From CAVPDG01 sp963702535 (GTDB taxonomy: Bacteria; Chloroflexota; Anaerolineae; Anaerolineales; UBA4823): a DNA stretch of 64,000 nucleotides. Both the position numbers and the translations under genes were made by a program. The notes beneath the pieces were generated by a model. That model did not search any database. It had not been told where the DNA came from and saw only the letters and a program-made list of their open reading frames with translations. Below, piece by piece: positions 29,392-39,910 of this stretch. The stretch lies in contig CAVPDG010000016.1 in the NCBI GenBank assembly GCA_963702535.1, forward strand, positions 310,001 to 374,000. Reading direction: 5' to 3'. Within the stretch, counting starts at the first letter, position 1. Each line of letters starts with the position of its first letter.

Positions 29392-29420
29392 TCCATTACA
29401 ATCAGAGAACGAATACTGCG

Positions 29421-29969
29421 ATGAATTTCATACCAACCGATATCCCCGATGTTATCTTGCTTGAGCCGCAGGTCTTTGGCGATGAGCGCGGTTTCTTTAT
29501 GGAGACCTACCGCCTCAACCTCTTCGAGGCGGCTGGGATACCCCACAAGTTTGTCCAGGATAATCACTCCGGCTCCCGGCACGGCGCGTTGCGCGGCTTG
29601 CACTACCAGATCCGCCAGGCGCAGGGCAAGCTGGTGCGCGTGATTGCCGGAGAGGTTTTTGATGTCGTCGTGGATATCCGCCGCTCGTCCCCCACCTTCG
29701 GCAAATGGGTGGGCGCGAACCTTTCTGCGCAGAACCGGCTGCAGATGTGGATCCCGACCGGTTTTGCTCACGGATTCTACGTGACCAGCGATTGGGCGGA
29801 GATCGTTTACAAAGCAACCGATTACTATGCCCCGCAATGGGAGCGGACCTTGCTGTGGAACGACCCAGACGTGGGCATTGCCTGGCCGCTCACGGGCGAC
29901 GAGCAGCCCACGCTCTCTGCCAAAGATATTCAAGGAAAGCGCCTGGGTGAGGCTGATCTCTTCGAGTGA
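29421..29969 (+). CDS. rfbC: dTDP-4-dehydrorhamnose 3,5-epimerase
   Basis: A 182-residue cupin-type epimerase, normal family length. Conserved sequence is continuous: ERGFFMETYRLNLF, FVQDNHSGSRHGALRGLHYQ (the catalytic His is in LRGLHYQ), VFDVVVDIRRSSPTFGKW, and WIPTGFAHGFYV. It converts dTDP-4-keto-6-deoxyglucose to dTDP-4-keto-rhamnose. It is the first of four genes, in the order C-B-A-D, for dTDP-L-rhamnose. Confidence 0.95.
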   Translation: MNFIPTDIPDVILLEPQVFGDERGFFMETYRLNLFEAAGIPHKFVQDNHSGSRHGALRGLHYQIRQAQGKLVRVIAGEVFDVVVDIRRSSPTFGKWVGANLSAQNRLQMWIPTGFAHGFYVTSDWAEIVYKATDYYAPQWERTLLWNDPDVGIAWPLTGDEQPTLSAKDIQGKRLGEADLFE

Positions 29970-29995
29970 GAGCAGTTGACGGCATGGGAGAGCAA

Positions 29996-31082
29996 ATGCG
30001 CAATGTATTGATCACCGGCGGCGCCGGCTTCATCGGCTCGAATTTCGTCCATTACCTGCTCAATGCCGATGCGGCGGTTACCATCGTCAACCTGGATGCG
30101 TTGACCTACGCCGGCAGCCTGTTGAACCTGGAAGGCATCCCGGATGACCAGCGGCATATCTTTGTGCAAGGGAATATTTGCGATGAGCGCCTGGTCAACG
30201 AGCTCTTCCGCACGCTACCGCATCGACACCGTCGTCCATTTTGCTGCCGAGTCGCACGTCGATCGCTCCATCCTCGACCCATCCCCGTTCATCCAGACGA
30301 ATGTGATCGGCACTTACACCCTGCTGGAGTCGGCCCGGCGCTACTGGCTGGGAGAGGGCGCCCTGGGAGCTGAGGCGGTTCGCTTTCACCACATCTCCAC
30401 CGATGAGGTCTTCGGTTCCCTGCGCCCGGGCGAGCCCGCATTTTCAGAGACCACCGGCTACGCGCCGAACTCTCCCTACGCCGCCAGCAAAGCATCCAGC
30501 GACCACCTGGTGCGCGCCTACCACCACACCTACGGGCTGCCAACCACCATCTCGAACTGCTCCAACAATTACGGTCCTTACCAGTTCCCGGAAAAGATGA
30601 TCCCCTTGATGATCCTGAACGCCCTGCGCGGCGCCCCGCTGCCGGTTTACGGGGACGGGCAGCAGGTGCGCGACTGGCTGTATGTTGAGGACCACTGCGA
30701 GGCGATCCTGACCATCCTGCAAAAGGGCAGGCCAGGCGAGACCTATAACATCGGCGGCGACAACCAACCCGCTAACCTGTCTGTGATCCGCAGTATTTGC
30801 GAGATACTGGACCGGCAGCGTCCAGAGTCGCCTCACGCACCGCACGCATCCCTCATCCAGCACGTGGTTGACCGTCCCGGGCATGACCGGCGCTATGCCA
30901 TGGACATCACCAAAATCGCTTCCGAGCTGGGCTGGCAACCGCGCCACTCCCTGGACGACGGGCTGGAGAAGACCATCGCCTGGTACTTGAGCCATCCCGA
31001 ATGGATCGAAGCCATCCGGCAGCAGCAAAATTACCAGGGCTGGTTGGAGAACAATTACGGCAAACGAGGAAAAAGCGAATGA
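29996..31082 (+). CDS. rfbB: dTDP-glucose 4,6-dehydratase (frameshifted)
   Basis: About 361 residues. ATG 29996 has GGGAG five bases upstream. The NAD motif is [54 protein letters not shown] and [15 protein letters not shown] are all family marks, with the YxxxK pair and the DE acid/base pair intact. An extra C near 30220 (CGCACG-C-TACCGC) shifts frame between NELFRT and [12 protein letters not shown]. The stop overlaps the rfbA start (ATGA). Second step of dTDP-rhamnose synthesis. Confidence 0.92.
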
Positions 31083-31962
31083 AAGGCATCATCCTGGCTG
31101 GCGGGCGCGGCACCCGCCTCTTTCCCCTGACGATCAGCACCAGCAAGCAGCTCCTGCCGGTCTACGATAAACCGATGGTTTATTACCCGCTCTCCATGCT
31201 GATGCTGGCAGGCATCCGCGAGATCCTGGTCATCAGCACGCCCGAAGCCTTGCCGGCGTTCCGCACCCTGCTCGGGAGCGGCTCGCAATGGGGCTTGGAT
31301 TTTTCCTACGCAGAGCAGCCCGAGCCGCGCGGCCTGGCAGATGCTTTTCTCGTCAAGCCAGAGCTCATTCAAAACGAGCCTGTCTGCCTGATCCTGGGCG
31401 ATAACATCTTCTTTGGCACCGGTCTGCCCGAGAAGCTCAGGACAGCCGCCAGCCTGACGCAGGGCGCCCTGATCTTTGCTTACCCGGTGCGCGACCCGCA
31501 GCGCTACGGCGTCGTCGAGTTCGACGAGACCGGCAACGCACTGAGCATCGAAGAAAAGCCTGCCAGGCCGCGCTCCAGCTATGCTGTGCCAGGTCTGTAT
31601 TTTTACGACAGCCAGGTTGTGGAGATCGCCTCCAATCTGAAACCTTCGCCGCGCGGCGAGCTGGAGATCACCGACCTCAACCAGGTCTACCTGAGCCGCG
31701 GCGAGCTGCGCGTGGAAGTGATGGGACGTGGCGTCGCCTGGCTGGACGCCGGCACGCATGAATCGCTCTTGCAGGCGGCGAATTTCGTCCAGGCGGTCGA
31801 AGACCGGCAGGGCATGATGATCTCCTGCCCGAGGAGATCGCCTACCGCCTGGGCTATATCGACAAAGCCGAGGTGCAGCGCCAGGCGCGCCAGATGGAAG
31901 GCAACGAGTATGGCAAATACCTGCTGCGCCTGGTGAGCGAAAACATCCTGCCCGGCGTATAA
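31079..31962 (+). CDS. rfbA: Glucose-1-phosphate thymidylyltransferase (frameshift near the 3' end)
   Basis: About 294 residues. It opens with [17 protein letters not shown], the nucleotide-binding loop, followed by [27 protein letters not shown] and [15 protein letters not shown], as in RmlA/RfbA. One base seems missing near 31832: the in-frame reading stops at 31936, while the next frame gives [17 protein letters not shown] and ends [10 protein letters not shown] at TAA 31962, the normal C terminus. Makes dTDP-glucose, the first committed step of dTDP-rhamnose synthesis. Confidence 0.92.
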
Positions 31963-31974
31963 GCAAACAGACCG

Positions 31975-32862
31975 ATGAAAATCCTGCTACTCGGAAAATA
32001 CGGACAATTAGGCTGGGAGTTGCGCCGCGCCCTCGCCCCGGCAGGCAGCGTGACCGCGCTGGATTACCCTGAGATCGACCTGGTCAATTTAAGCCTGGTG
32101 CGAGAGGCGGTGCGCGCGCACCAGCCGGAGGTAATCGTCAACGCCACCGCCTATACCGCCGTGGATCGGGCAGAGAGCGAGCCGGAGCTCGCCCTGGCGA
32201 TCAATGCCCGCGCCCCCGCTCTGCTGGCGGAAGAAGCCCTGCGCCTGGGTGTACCCCTCATCCACTACTCCACCGATTATGTCTTCGATGGCAGCAAAGG
32301 CAGCCCATACCTGGAAAGCGATCCTCCAAACCCTGTCGGCGTGTACGGTCAAAGCAAGCTGGAGGGCGAGCGCCTCATCCAGGCGGTGGGAGGGGATACC
32401 CTGATCCTGCGCACGAGCTGGGTCTACAGCCTGCGCCGCGACAGCTTTGTCACCAAGGTCCTGCAGTGGTCACGCCAGCAGTTGAAGCTGCACCTCGTTT
32501 GCGACCAGGTGAGCAACCCCACCTGGGCGCGCATGCTGGCAGAAGCCACCGCCATGCTGCTGGTAAAAGGCGGTGAGCATTGGCGGAATTGGCTTGGCGA
32601 GCGGCGGGGCATCTACCACCTTGCCGGCAGCGGCTATGCCAGCCGCCTGGAGTGGGGGCAGGAAATATTGAAGTTGGACCCCAAAAAGGATGAACAGGTG
32701 ACGAAAGAGATCCTGCCCGCCGTGACGGCAGATTTCCCCACCCCGGCGCAGCGCCCGCTGTTTTCCGCCCTGAGCTGCGACCTGTTCGCCCATACCTTCG
32801 GGCTGAGCCTGCCGCCGTGGCAGGAAGCCCTGCGCCTGGCAATGGAGGACGGCAATGGCTGA
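31975..32862 (+). CDS. rfbD: dTDP-4-dehydrorhamnose reductase
   Basis: A 295-residue extended SDR. GKYGQLGWELRRAL holds the glycine motif, DYPEIDLVN and VNATAYTAVDRAES are RmlD-specific, STDYVFDGSKG and YGQSKLEGE supply the Thr/Tyr/Lys catalytic set. The last eight bases overlap the ABC permease gene. Final NADPH-dependent step to dTDP-L-rhamnose. Rhamnose is therefore a likely component of the polymer. Confidence 0.95.
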   Translation: MKILLLGKYGQLGWELRRALAPAGSVTALDYPEIDLVNLSLVREAVRAHQPEVIVNATAYTAVDRAESEPELALAINARAPALLAEEALRLGVPLIHYSTDYVFDGSKGSPYLESDPPNPVGVYGQSKLEGERLIQAVGGDTLILRTSWVYSLRRDSFVTKVLQWSRQQLKLHLVCDQVSNPTWARMLAEATAMLLVKGGEHWRNWLGERRGIYHLAGSGYASRLEWGQEILKLDPKKDEQVTKEILPAVTADFPTPAQRPLFSALSCDLFAHTFGLSLPPWQEALRLAMEDGNG

Positions 32863-33679
32863 GAACGCCGTGTACGACAGCGCCCGGCGCATCCACCCGG
32901 CTTTAGAAGAGCTGCGCGAGATCATCAACTACCGCGACCTGGTACTGCAACTGGTGCGCCGCGATGTGCTCACCCGCTACAAGCGCTCCGTGCTGGGCAT
33001 CGCCTGGACCTTGCTCAACCCGCTGGGCATGATGCTGGTGTTGACGCTGGCGTTCTCGCAAATCCTGCGCTTCAACACGGTTTACGGCTACGCAGCCTTC
33101 GTATTGAGCGGGCTGATCGCCTGGAATTTCTTCGGTCAAAGCACAACCGCCGCCATGGTCAACCTGGTCTGGGGCGGCGGGCTGCTCAGCCGCATCTACA
33201 TCCCGCGCGCTTCCTTTGCCCTGGCAGCCATCGGGACCGCCATGGTGAACATCCTGCTGGCGCTCATCCCCCTGCTGGTGGTGAACCTGATCACAGGGGT
33301 GCCCATCACGCCCGCCTTCCTGTTTGTGCCCGTCCCGCTGTTGCTCCTGGCGTGTTTCTCGCTGGGCTTGGGCTTGCTGCTTTCCACATCGGCTGTCTAT
33401 TTCCCGGATGTCGCCGAGATGTACCAGATCGTCCTGTCTGCCTGGTTTTACCTGACGCCCATCATCTACCCCATCGAAGCCCTGCCGGAGCCCTTGCAGT
33501 TTTGGGTCAGGTTCAACCCAATGTACCAGTTGCTGGAGCTGTTCCGGCTGGCAGTGTACTACGGGCGCTTCCCGACCTGGGAGCAACTATGGCCATCCCT
33601 GCTCATCGCCAGCGTGACGCTGGTGCTGGGTTGGGTGATATTCTCCAGGAAATCCAATGAGTTCGGTTACCGTATCTGA
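32855..33679 (+). CDS. Polysaccharide ABC transporter permease (Wzm/TagG type)
   Basis: A 274-residue ABC-2-type permease with six hydrophobic segments. The cytosolic N-terminal stretch LVLQLVRRDVLTRYKRSVLG is typical of Wzm/TagG/KpsM, as are FFGQSTTAAMVNLVWGGGLLSRIYIPR and PIIYPIEALP near the end. It overlaps rfbD at its start and the ATPase gene by 23 bases at its end. It exports the undecaprenyl-linked glycan across the inner membrane with the product of the next gene. Confidence 0.92.
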   Translation: MAENAVYDSARRIHPALEELREIINYRDLVLQLVRRDVLTRYKRSVLGIAWTLLNPLGMMLVLTLAFSQILRFNTVYGYAAFVLSGLIAWNFFGQSTTAAMVNLVWGGGLLSRIYIPRASFALAAIGTAMVNILLALIPLLVVNLITGVPITPAFLFVPVPLLLLACFSLGLGLLLSTSAVYFPDVAEMYQIVLSAWFYLTPIIYPIEALPEPLQFWVRFNPMYQLLELFRLAVYYGRFPTWEQLWPSLLIASVTLVLGWVIFSRKSNEFGYRI

Positions 33680-34931
33680 AGCTTCGTACGGCGCTCCGGC
33701 TTCCACCGGCGAGCAGGAGGAGGTCATCCGCCTGGAGAACGTCACGGTGGCGTATCGCGTGCCCCAGGAACGGATAGACACGTTCAAGGAGTACATGATC
33801 CGCTGGATGCAGGGCAAAATCAAGCACCGCAAGTTCCTCGCCCTGCAGAATGTCAGCCTGAGCGTGCGCCGCGGTGAGGTCCTGGGGCTCATCGGACCCA
33901 ACGGGGCGGGTAAAAGCACCCTGCTCAAGCTGGTGGCGCGCGTGCTGAGACCCAGCAGCGGGCGGGTTGTCGTCCAGGGGCGCGTGGCGCCGCTCCTGGA
34001 GATCGGCGCCGGTTTTCATCCGGAATTGACCGGGCGCGAGAACATCTTCCTCAACGGCGCCATGCTGGGATTCAGCCGCAAGGAGATGGAAGAAAAATTC
34101 CAGCGCATCGTCGATTTTGCCGAGCTGGGCGATTTTATCGACGCGCCGCTGCGCACTTACTCTTCCGGCATGTGGGCGCGCCTCGGCTTCGCCGTAGCGA
34201 CCGACTCGCAGCCCGAAGTGCTCATCGTGGATGAGATCCTGTCCGTCGGCGACGAAGCCTTCCAGCGCAAGAGCCTGGAGCGCATCCAGTCCTTCCAGGC
34301 GCAAGGCGCTACCATCCTGCTCGTCTCGCACACCATGGAGACGATCGAGAAGATGTGCCAGCAGGTCGCCTGGCTGGATCATGGGCAGGTCATCGCTTAC
34401 GGCTCAGCCGGCTCGGTTGTAGACAGCTACCTGGGAAGGGTGCGCGACAACGAAGCCAAACGGCTCGCCCAGGAAAGCGAGCAGGCGCCCGTCCAGCGCT
34501 GGGGGGAGGGCGGCGTTGAGATCCGGCAGGTGCGCATCCTCAACAAGCATAACCTCGAACAGCACATCTTCCACACCGGTGAAACGCTGGTGCTGCAGAT
34601 CGACTTCTACGCACACGAGCCCCTGGAAAACCCCACCTTCGGCATTGCCATCCATCGCCAGGACGGATTCCACATCACCGGACCGAACACAAATTTTGCT
34701 GGCTTGCAACTGGGCAAAGTGGTGGGAGCGGGCTCGCTCAACTACACCATCCCCTACCTGCCGCTGCTGGAGGGCTTATACAATTTTTCCGTATCGGCTC
34801 ACGATGAGGAAGACACGCGTATGTACGATTACCACGACCGGTTATACCCCTTCCGCGTGGATAATCGAGGGCACGATATCCGCGAGCGTTACGGGTTGAT
34901 GACCATGCGCGGCATGTGGCGCAGAAAGTGA
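33657..34931 (+). CDS. Polysaccharide ABC transporter ATPase with Wzt-type C-terminal domain
   Basis: A 424-residue protein. Residues 20-245 form the nucleotide-binding domain: Walker A LIGPNGAGKST, a TSSG-like signature YSSGMWARLGFAVAT, Walker B VLIVDEIL, H-loop VSHTM. Residues 275-424 are a beta-sandwich (LQIDFYAHEPLENPTFGIAI, then YLPLLEGLYNFSVSAHDEED), the Wzt C-terminal domain that in O9a/O12-type systems recognises the capped chain end. This implies an ABC-exported polymer whose end must carry a specific modification, for which methyl or sulfate groups made by neighbours are candidates. Confidence 0.92.
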   Translation: MSSVTVSEASYGAPASTGEQEEVIRLENVTVAYRVPQERIDTFKEYMIRWMQGKIKHRKFLALQNVSLSVRRGEVLGLIGPNGAGKSTLLKLVARVLRPSSGRVVVQGRVAPLLEIGAGFHPELTGRENIFLNGAMLGFSRKEMEEKFQRIVDFAELGDFIDAPLRTYSSGMWARLGFAVATDSQPEVLIVDEILSVGDEAFQRKSLERIQSFQAQGATILLVSHTMETIEKMCQQVAWLDHGQVIAYGSAGSVVDSYLGRVRDNEAKRLAQESEQAPVQRWGEGGVEIRQVRILNKHNLEQHIFHTGETLVLQIDFYAHEPLENPTFGIAIHRQDGFHITGPNTNFAGLQLGKVVGAGSLNYTIPYLPLLEGLYNFSVSAHDEEDTRMYDYHDRLYPFRVDNRGHDIRERYGLMTMRGMWRRK

Positions 34932-34946
34932 TTCCGGCGAAGACAG

Positions 34947-36733
34947 ATGGGCAAAGAACTTCGGGCGCCAGCGGAGCAAAGCCGGCTCGATTGGGTCAGG
35001 CGGCTGGGTTTCGCTAAGGCTTCGCGAGCCGTCTTATGGAAACTGAAGACAGCCGCCTCCAAGCGCTGGATGCTGGTCCAGGAGCGTTACTCCTGGTATA
35101 GCTATGCCCGCTGGATACGGGAAAATGAGCCGCCAGCTCGTCCGCCATCCCTGACCGATCCTGATTTTTCAGCCAGCTTCCTGATCCCGGTCAGCGCCGG
35201 CTCGCTGCCCGACCTCTCCGCTACGCTGGACTCGCTCCAGGCGCAGACCGTCGCGGCCTGGGATGCCTGCCTGATCGTCCCAGGGGATTGCGCTGCGCAG
35301 GCTCAGGCGCGGCTGGCAGGCAGCAAGAGCACCCGGAGCCAGATCGTCGTACTCATGCCGGGCGAGAGCCCGTTCGATGGGCTGCGCCGCGCCGCCGACA
35401 ACTTGCAGGGCAATTGGATCGGCTGGCTGGAAAGCGGCGACCAGCTTGCACCGGCTGCTCTCGCCACCTGCCTGGATTCCCTCACACACCATAGCGGAGC
35501 TGATATCCTCTATACGGATGAGGACCGCCTGGAGCCGGACGGCAAGACGCGTGGCGAGCCCTTTTTCAAGCCCGATTGGTCCCCCGAGCTGCTGCTATCG
35601 GTCAATTACCTGCGAGGCGCCCTCTTCCGGCGGGAGATTTTTATCCCTTGCGCCCGGGAGGGGGAGGATTTCGATGACATCGTCTATCGCTGCGCCGAGC
35701 GAGCGCGAGCCATCGTCCATATCCCCCGGGTATTAATCCATCTCCGCCATGGGGAGAGCGGCTCGAACCTGGCAAGCGCGCGGGTGGTAGCCCACCTTCA
35801 GCGCCTCGGGCGTGCGGACGTCACCCTGCAAGTCTCGAGTGCAGGTGACAATCGGCCTCACCTGGGCGTTTGAAGAAAAGCTCATCTCCATCATCATCCC
35901 CACGCGCGATCGGGCTCAGGACCTGAAGCGCTGTATCGGCTCGCTGCTCAGCCTGACGCGCTACCCGCGGCTCGAGATCATCCTGGTGGAAAACCACAGC
36001 CAGGAAGCGGAAACCCTGGCGTATTACGCCGAGCTCCGGGCGCTCCCGCAAGTGCGCATCATCGAAGACCAGCGCCCGTTCAATTATTCCGCCGCCAACA
36101 ACCTGGGCGCCAGCCAGGCGAGCGGCGATTGGCTGCTGTTCCTGAATAACGACATCGAGATCATCGAACCGGATTGGCTGGATGAGATCGCCCGCTGGCT
36201 CAGCCTGCCCGAGATCGGCGTGGTGGGCGCCCGGCTGCTCTACCCGGACGGCGTCCATCCAGCACGCCGGGATTGTGATCGGGATGGAGGGACACGCCAG
36301 CCATGTCTTCGCCGGCGGGGCTGAAAGCCGTCGTAGCCCATTTGGCAGCTCTACCTGGTACCGGAACACCTCTGCCGTGACCGGCGCCTGCCTGGCTACG
36401 CGGCGCGAGGTATTTGATAAAGCCGGCGGTTTCGACGAAAATTACACGCTTGTCTTCAGCGATGTAGAGTACTGTCAGCGCATCATCCAGCAGGGCTACC
36501 GGGTCGTTTATACACCCTTCGCCCGCCTGGTACACAGGGAGGGTCGCACCCGCCGGCAGTTTATCCCCGTCGAGGATATCCACCGCGGCGCCGAGCATTT
36601 CTTCCAAGTTGTCAAACAAGGCGACCCATATTACAATCCAAACCTGTCCTACGCCATCCAGGTCCCGGCGTTGAAACGCCGGAGGGAAGAAGCTCCCATC
36701 GACCGGTTGGGTAAAATCGTCGATTACTCTTAA
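34947..36733 (+). CDS. Large GT2-family glycosyltransferase with an N-terminal GT-A-like domain (two frameshifts)
   Basis: About 594 residues. The N-terminal half (SFLIPVSAGSLPDLSATLDS, then ADILYTDEDRLEPDGKT) is a degenerate GT-A domain of the O-antigen-cluster type. The second half is a full GT2: LISIIIPTRDRAQDLKRCI, IEIILVENHS-type motif, LLFLNNDIEIIEPDWLDE, and VTGACLATRREVFDKAGGFDE. Extra bases near 35868 and 36256 give three reading frames. This tandem GT-A build is common in rhamnan-type synthesis and would suit transfer from dTDP-rhamnose, but the donor is not shown by sequence. Confidence 0.83.
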
Positions 36734-36787
36734 TCCAAGCCCAGGCATTCTTCTACTCAGGACACAGACAACGGACCAGCACAGATT

Positions 36788-38519
36788 ATGACCAGGGTAT
36801 TGATCATTACAGAAGACTACGTTGACACCAACATGGGCGGCATGGGGATGCGCTACTGGGAGGTCGCCCACGCCCTCGCCGGGAGCTGCGAGGTGACGCT
36901 GGCTGTCCCCAACCAGCCAGATATCCAATCGCAACGGGTGCGGCTGGTTCCCTTCGATTTGCAGCACGGGGATATTCGCGGGTTGGCTGAACAGGCGGAT
37001 GTGATCTTCACCCACGGCTTCGTGGTCCACTTCCACCCCTACCTGCGGGAGATGGGCATCCCAATTGCAATGGACCTGTTCAACCCTTACCTGCTGGAAA
37101 ACCTGGTCATGTACTCCGAAGGTGAGTTCGAGCAGTGGATCCCGGCTTACGAGGAATACCTGCGCGTCCAGCTCGAAATGCTGCGTTTCGGCGACTTCTT
37201 CACCTGCGCCACCGAGCGGCAGCGCGATTACTGGCTGGGCTGGCTGCATGCCCAAAAACGTCTCAACCCGCATACCTACCGCTCAGACCCATCCTTCCGC
37301 AAGCTGATCGATGTGCTGCCCTCCGGCTTGCAGGAGGGCACGCCCCGCCTCAGGCAGCCGGTCTTAAAGGGCGTCTTACCGGGTATTGCGCCCGGCGACC
37401 GGTTGATCCTGTGGTCCGGTGGCATCTGGAACTGGCTCGATCCGCTCACCCCCATCCGCGCCATGGCGCTCCTGGCGCCGCGCCGCCCCGATCTCAAGCT
37501 CTACTTCATGGGCACCCGCCACCCCAACCCGGTAGTGCCGGAAATGAGTATGGTCGATCGGGCAATTGCCCTGAGCCAGGAGCTGGGTCTGTACCAGAAA
37601 TCCGTCTTCTTCGGTAGCTGGGTTCCGTACCAGGAGCGGGAGAATTACCTGGCGGAGGCAGATCTCGCCATCCTGGCGCACCTGGGTCACATCGAGACGC
37701 ATTTTTCGTTCCGTACTCGTCTGCTGGATTGTATCTGGGCGGGTCTGCCCATGGTGGTCACTGCTGGCGATGCCATGGCAGACTGGGTTAAGGAACAAAA
37801 CCTGGGTCTCGTCGTCCCGCAGGGTGATTCTGAGGCGATGGCAACAGCGATCGAATCTCTTGCTCGGAGGAGATGGGCGCCAGGCATACGCCACGGCGTT
37901 CGACCAGGTGCGCGAGCGCCTGCGCTGGCAAAAAGTTGTTGCCCCGCTGCTCCAGTTTTGCGAATCTCCGCAGAAAGCCCCTGACTCTGGTCTCTACCTG
38001 ACCGAAACGGAGCGCATTTCCCGCGGCAAGGATGCTTACATCGAGCGCATCATCCAGGATAAGGACGCCTACATCGCGCAAATCATCCACGATAAAGATG
38101 CCTATATCGATCAAATCGTCCAGGACAATGACGCCCATCTCAGCCAGGTGATCCATGACTGGGAGGCTTTTTTGGAGCAATCCAACCGAGACTGGCAGGC
38201 GCACCTGGAGCGGGTCGTCCAGGATCGGGAAGCGCTGCTGCAGGAGAAAGAGCAAGCTTTGCTTGACACAGCCAGCCAGCTTGAAGACTCCCGGCGCCAG
38301 CTCGCGGACTCCGAGAAAAGGCTCGAGCAAGCGCAAAAACAACAACAGGAGACCCAGGAAGTGTACCGCGCCACAACCAGCCAGCTCGAGCAGCTCCGCC
38401 AGCAGCAGCAGGAGACCCAGGCTGCCTACGAGACCGCCCTCAGCCAGCTCCAGAAATACCGCAATTTGTTCCCCTTCAGGGCATATCGCGCCGCCAGGCG
38501 CTTGTTTGGAAGGAAGTAA
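36788..38519 (+). CDS. GT-B glycosyltransferase with a hendecad-repeat coiled-coil tail (frameshifted)
   Basis: About 577 residues. The GT-B part starts VLIITEDYVDTNMGGMGMRYWEVAHALA; the C-terminal Rossmann half has RLILWSGGIWNWLDPLTPI, LKLYFMGTRHPNP and HFSFRTRLLDCIWAGLPMVVT. An extra base near 37860 splits the gene before LLGGDGRQAYATAF. From residue about 412 it runs into seven consecutive 11-residue units of the D-K-D-A-Y-I-x-Q-I-I-x type (38025-38255), then a Gln/Glu-rich heptad coiled coil, and ends in a basic helix (RAYRAARRLFGRK). The tail may act as a ruler or scaffold for a glycosyltransferase complex, as coiled coils do in some chain-length-determining transferases. Overlaps the next start (TAATG). 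Confidence 0.82.
38025..38255 (+). repeat. Seven tandem 33-base (11-residue) coiled-coil repeats
   Basis: Seven in-frame units of 33 bases encode hendecads beginning GKDAYIERIIQ, DKDAYIAQIIH, DKDAYIDQIVQ, DNDAHLSQVIH, DWEAFLEQSNR, DWQAHLERVVQ and DREALLQEKEQ. Units 1-3 are nearly identical; units 4-7 drift. An 11-residue period favours a nearly straight or right-handed coiled coil rather than a standard left-handed one. Confidence 0.85.
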
Positions 38520-39910
38520 TGGAAGCACCCTTCGTATCGGTAATTGTCCTCAACTATAACGGGGCGCATTTTCTCCCCACCTGCCTGGGAGCGCTCCGCC
38601 AGCAAACCTATCCGGCGGATCGCTTCGAGGTGATCGTCACCGATAACGGCTCGACCGACGATTCGCTCCCGCTACTCAAGCGCGATTATCCCTGGGTGCG
38701 CATCCTGGAGAACGGTCGTAACCTCGGCTTCTCCCTCGCCAACAACGCCGCCGCCCGCATCGCCCGCGGCGAGTTCATGATCCTGCTCAACAACGACACT
38801 GCTCCCGAGCCGATGTGGGTGGAGAAGATGGCTGCCGCGGCGCAATCCGATCCCAGCATCGGCATCGTCACCGGTCACCTGCGCCTGTACTACGACCAGC
38901 TCGAGCTCAGGCTCGAATCGGAGACCTTTACCCCCGAAAGCGACCCGCGCCAGTTGGGCGTAATGGTGCATGAAGCCAGCACGGGCGTGTTCCGCGGCGT
39001 GGTCCAATACCTGGAGGGCTTTTACTGGCGGGAAGGGCAAGCTCCCGGACCCACCTGGCGCTGGACGCAAGGGAAAGCCCGCCTGGGTCTGCCGCTGCCT
39101 GCCGGCGCGGACGACATCCAGATCAACTTCCAGCTCTCAGCCTACCGCCCGGATAACCGCCCTGTCCCCCTGCGCATCTACCTGGGGGACGAACAGGTTG
39201 CCGAATGGGTGATCCCGCCCGGCGGTCCGCACGCTTACCAGCTCGAGCTGCCTGCCACAGCCCGCCTCCTCGCCAAGCCGGTCGAGCAAAATACCGGTAG
39301 TATCCTCTTCCGCAACTGCGCCAGCCGGGACCGCGGCACCTATGTGCGCAACGACGAGGTCTTTTACGAGACGGATGAGGGGCAATATAACCGGGTGGAA
39401 GAAGTCTTCGCCGCCTGCGGCGCCAGCTTGCTGATGCGCCGCGAGATGGTTGAAGAAATCGGGCTGCTCGACGAGGACTTCTTCATTTACTACGAGGATA
39501 CAGACCTTTCGTGGCGCGCCTGGCTGCATGGCTGGAAAGTGATTTATTCTCCTGAGGCGTATGTGCGCCACATCCACTGCGGGACGAACACGGAGTGGTC
39601 ACCTTTCTTCATTTACCTGACCGGTCGTAACCGCCTGGCGATGGTGATGAAGAACGGCACCTGGGGACAGGTCTTGCGGGTATGGGGCGAATACTATTTG
39701 AGCGTTCTGCGCATGGCATGGCGCACGCTGCTCATGTGGCTGCGGCGCAGACCCGATTGGCGCCAGTACGGACCTCACCTGCAGGTACACAGCCGCATCG
39801 CCGGCAGGCTGATCCTGTGGCTGCCCTCCTTGCTGGTCAAGCGCTATCGCATCCAGCGCAGCGCGCGCATCCCCAAGAAACAGCTCGAATCCTGGTTTGT
39901 CAAGCCATGA
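38519..39910 (+). CDS. GT2-family glycosyltransferase with an inserted beta-rich domain
   Basis: A 463-residue intact enzyme. The N terminus has SVIVLNYNGAHFLPTCLGAL, VIVTDNGSTDDS and FMILLNNDTAPEPMWVEKM (the DT metal-site acid). The C-terminal catalytic segment (CGASLLMRREMVEEIGLLDED, then YEDTDLSWRAWLHGWK) is typical of rhamnosyltransferase-like GT2 proteins. Between them, residues about 130-265 hold an extra segment with a beta-sandwich look (DDIQINFQLSAYRPDN, RIYLGDEQVAEWVIPPGG). The start overlaps the previous stop. The inserted domain may bind the acceptor glycan. Confidence 0.83.
   Translation: MEAPFVSVIVLNYNGAHFLPTCLGALRQQTYPADRFEVIVTDNGSTDDSLPLLKRDYPWVRILENGRNLGFSLANNAAARIARGEFMILLNNDTAPEPMWVEKMAAAAQSDPSIGIVTGHLRLYYDQLELRLESETFTPESDPRQLGVMVHEASTGVFRGVVQYLEGFYWREGQAPGPTWRWTQGKARLGLPLPAGADDIQINFQLSAYRPDNRPVPLRIYLGDEQVAEWVIPPGGPHAYQLELPATARLLAKPVEQNTGSILFRNCASRDRGTYVRNDEVFYETDEGQYNRVEEVFAACGASLLMRREMVEEIGLLDEDFFIYYEDTDLSWRAWLHGWKVIYSPEAYVRHIHCGTNTEWSPFFIYLTGRNRLAMVMKNGTWGQVLRVWGEYYLSVLRMAWRTLLMWLRRRPDWRQYGPHLQVHSRIAGRLILWLPSLLVKRYRIQRSARIPKKQLESWFVKP

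Noticed and set aside
38025..38255. CRISPR array or satellite for the 33-base repeats
   Set aside because: Units are contiguous without spacers, in frame, and encode a coiled coil inside a glycosyltransferase gene.
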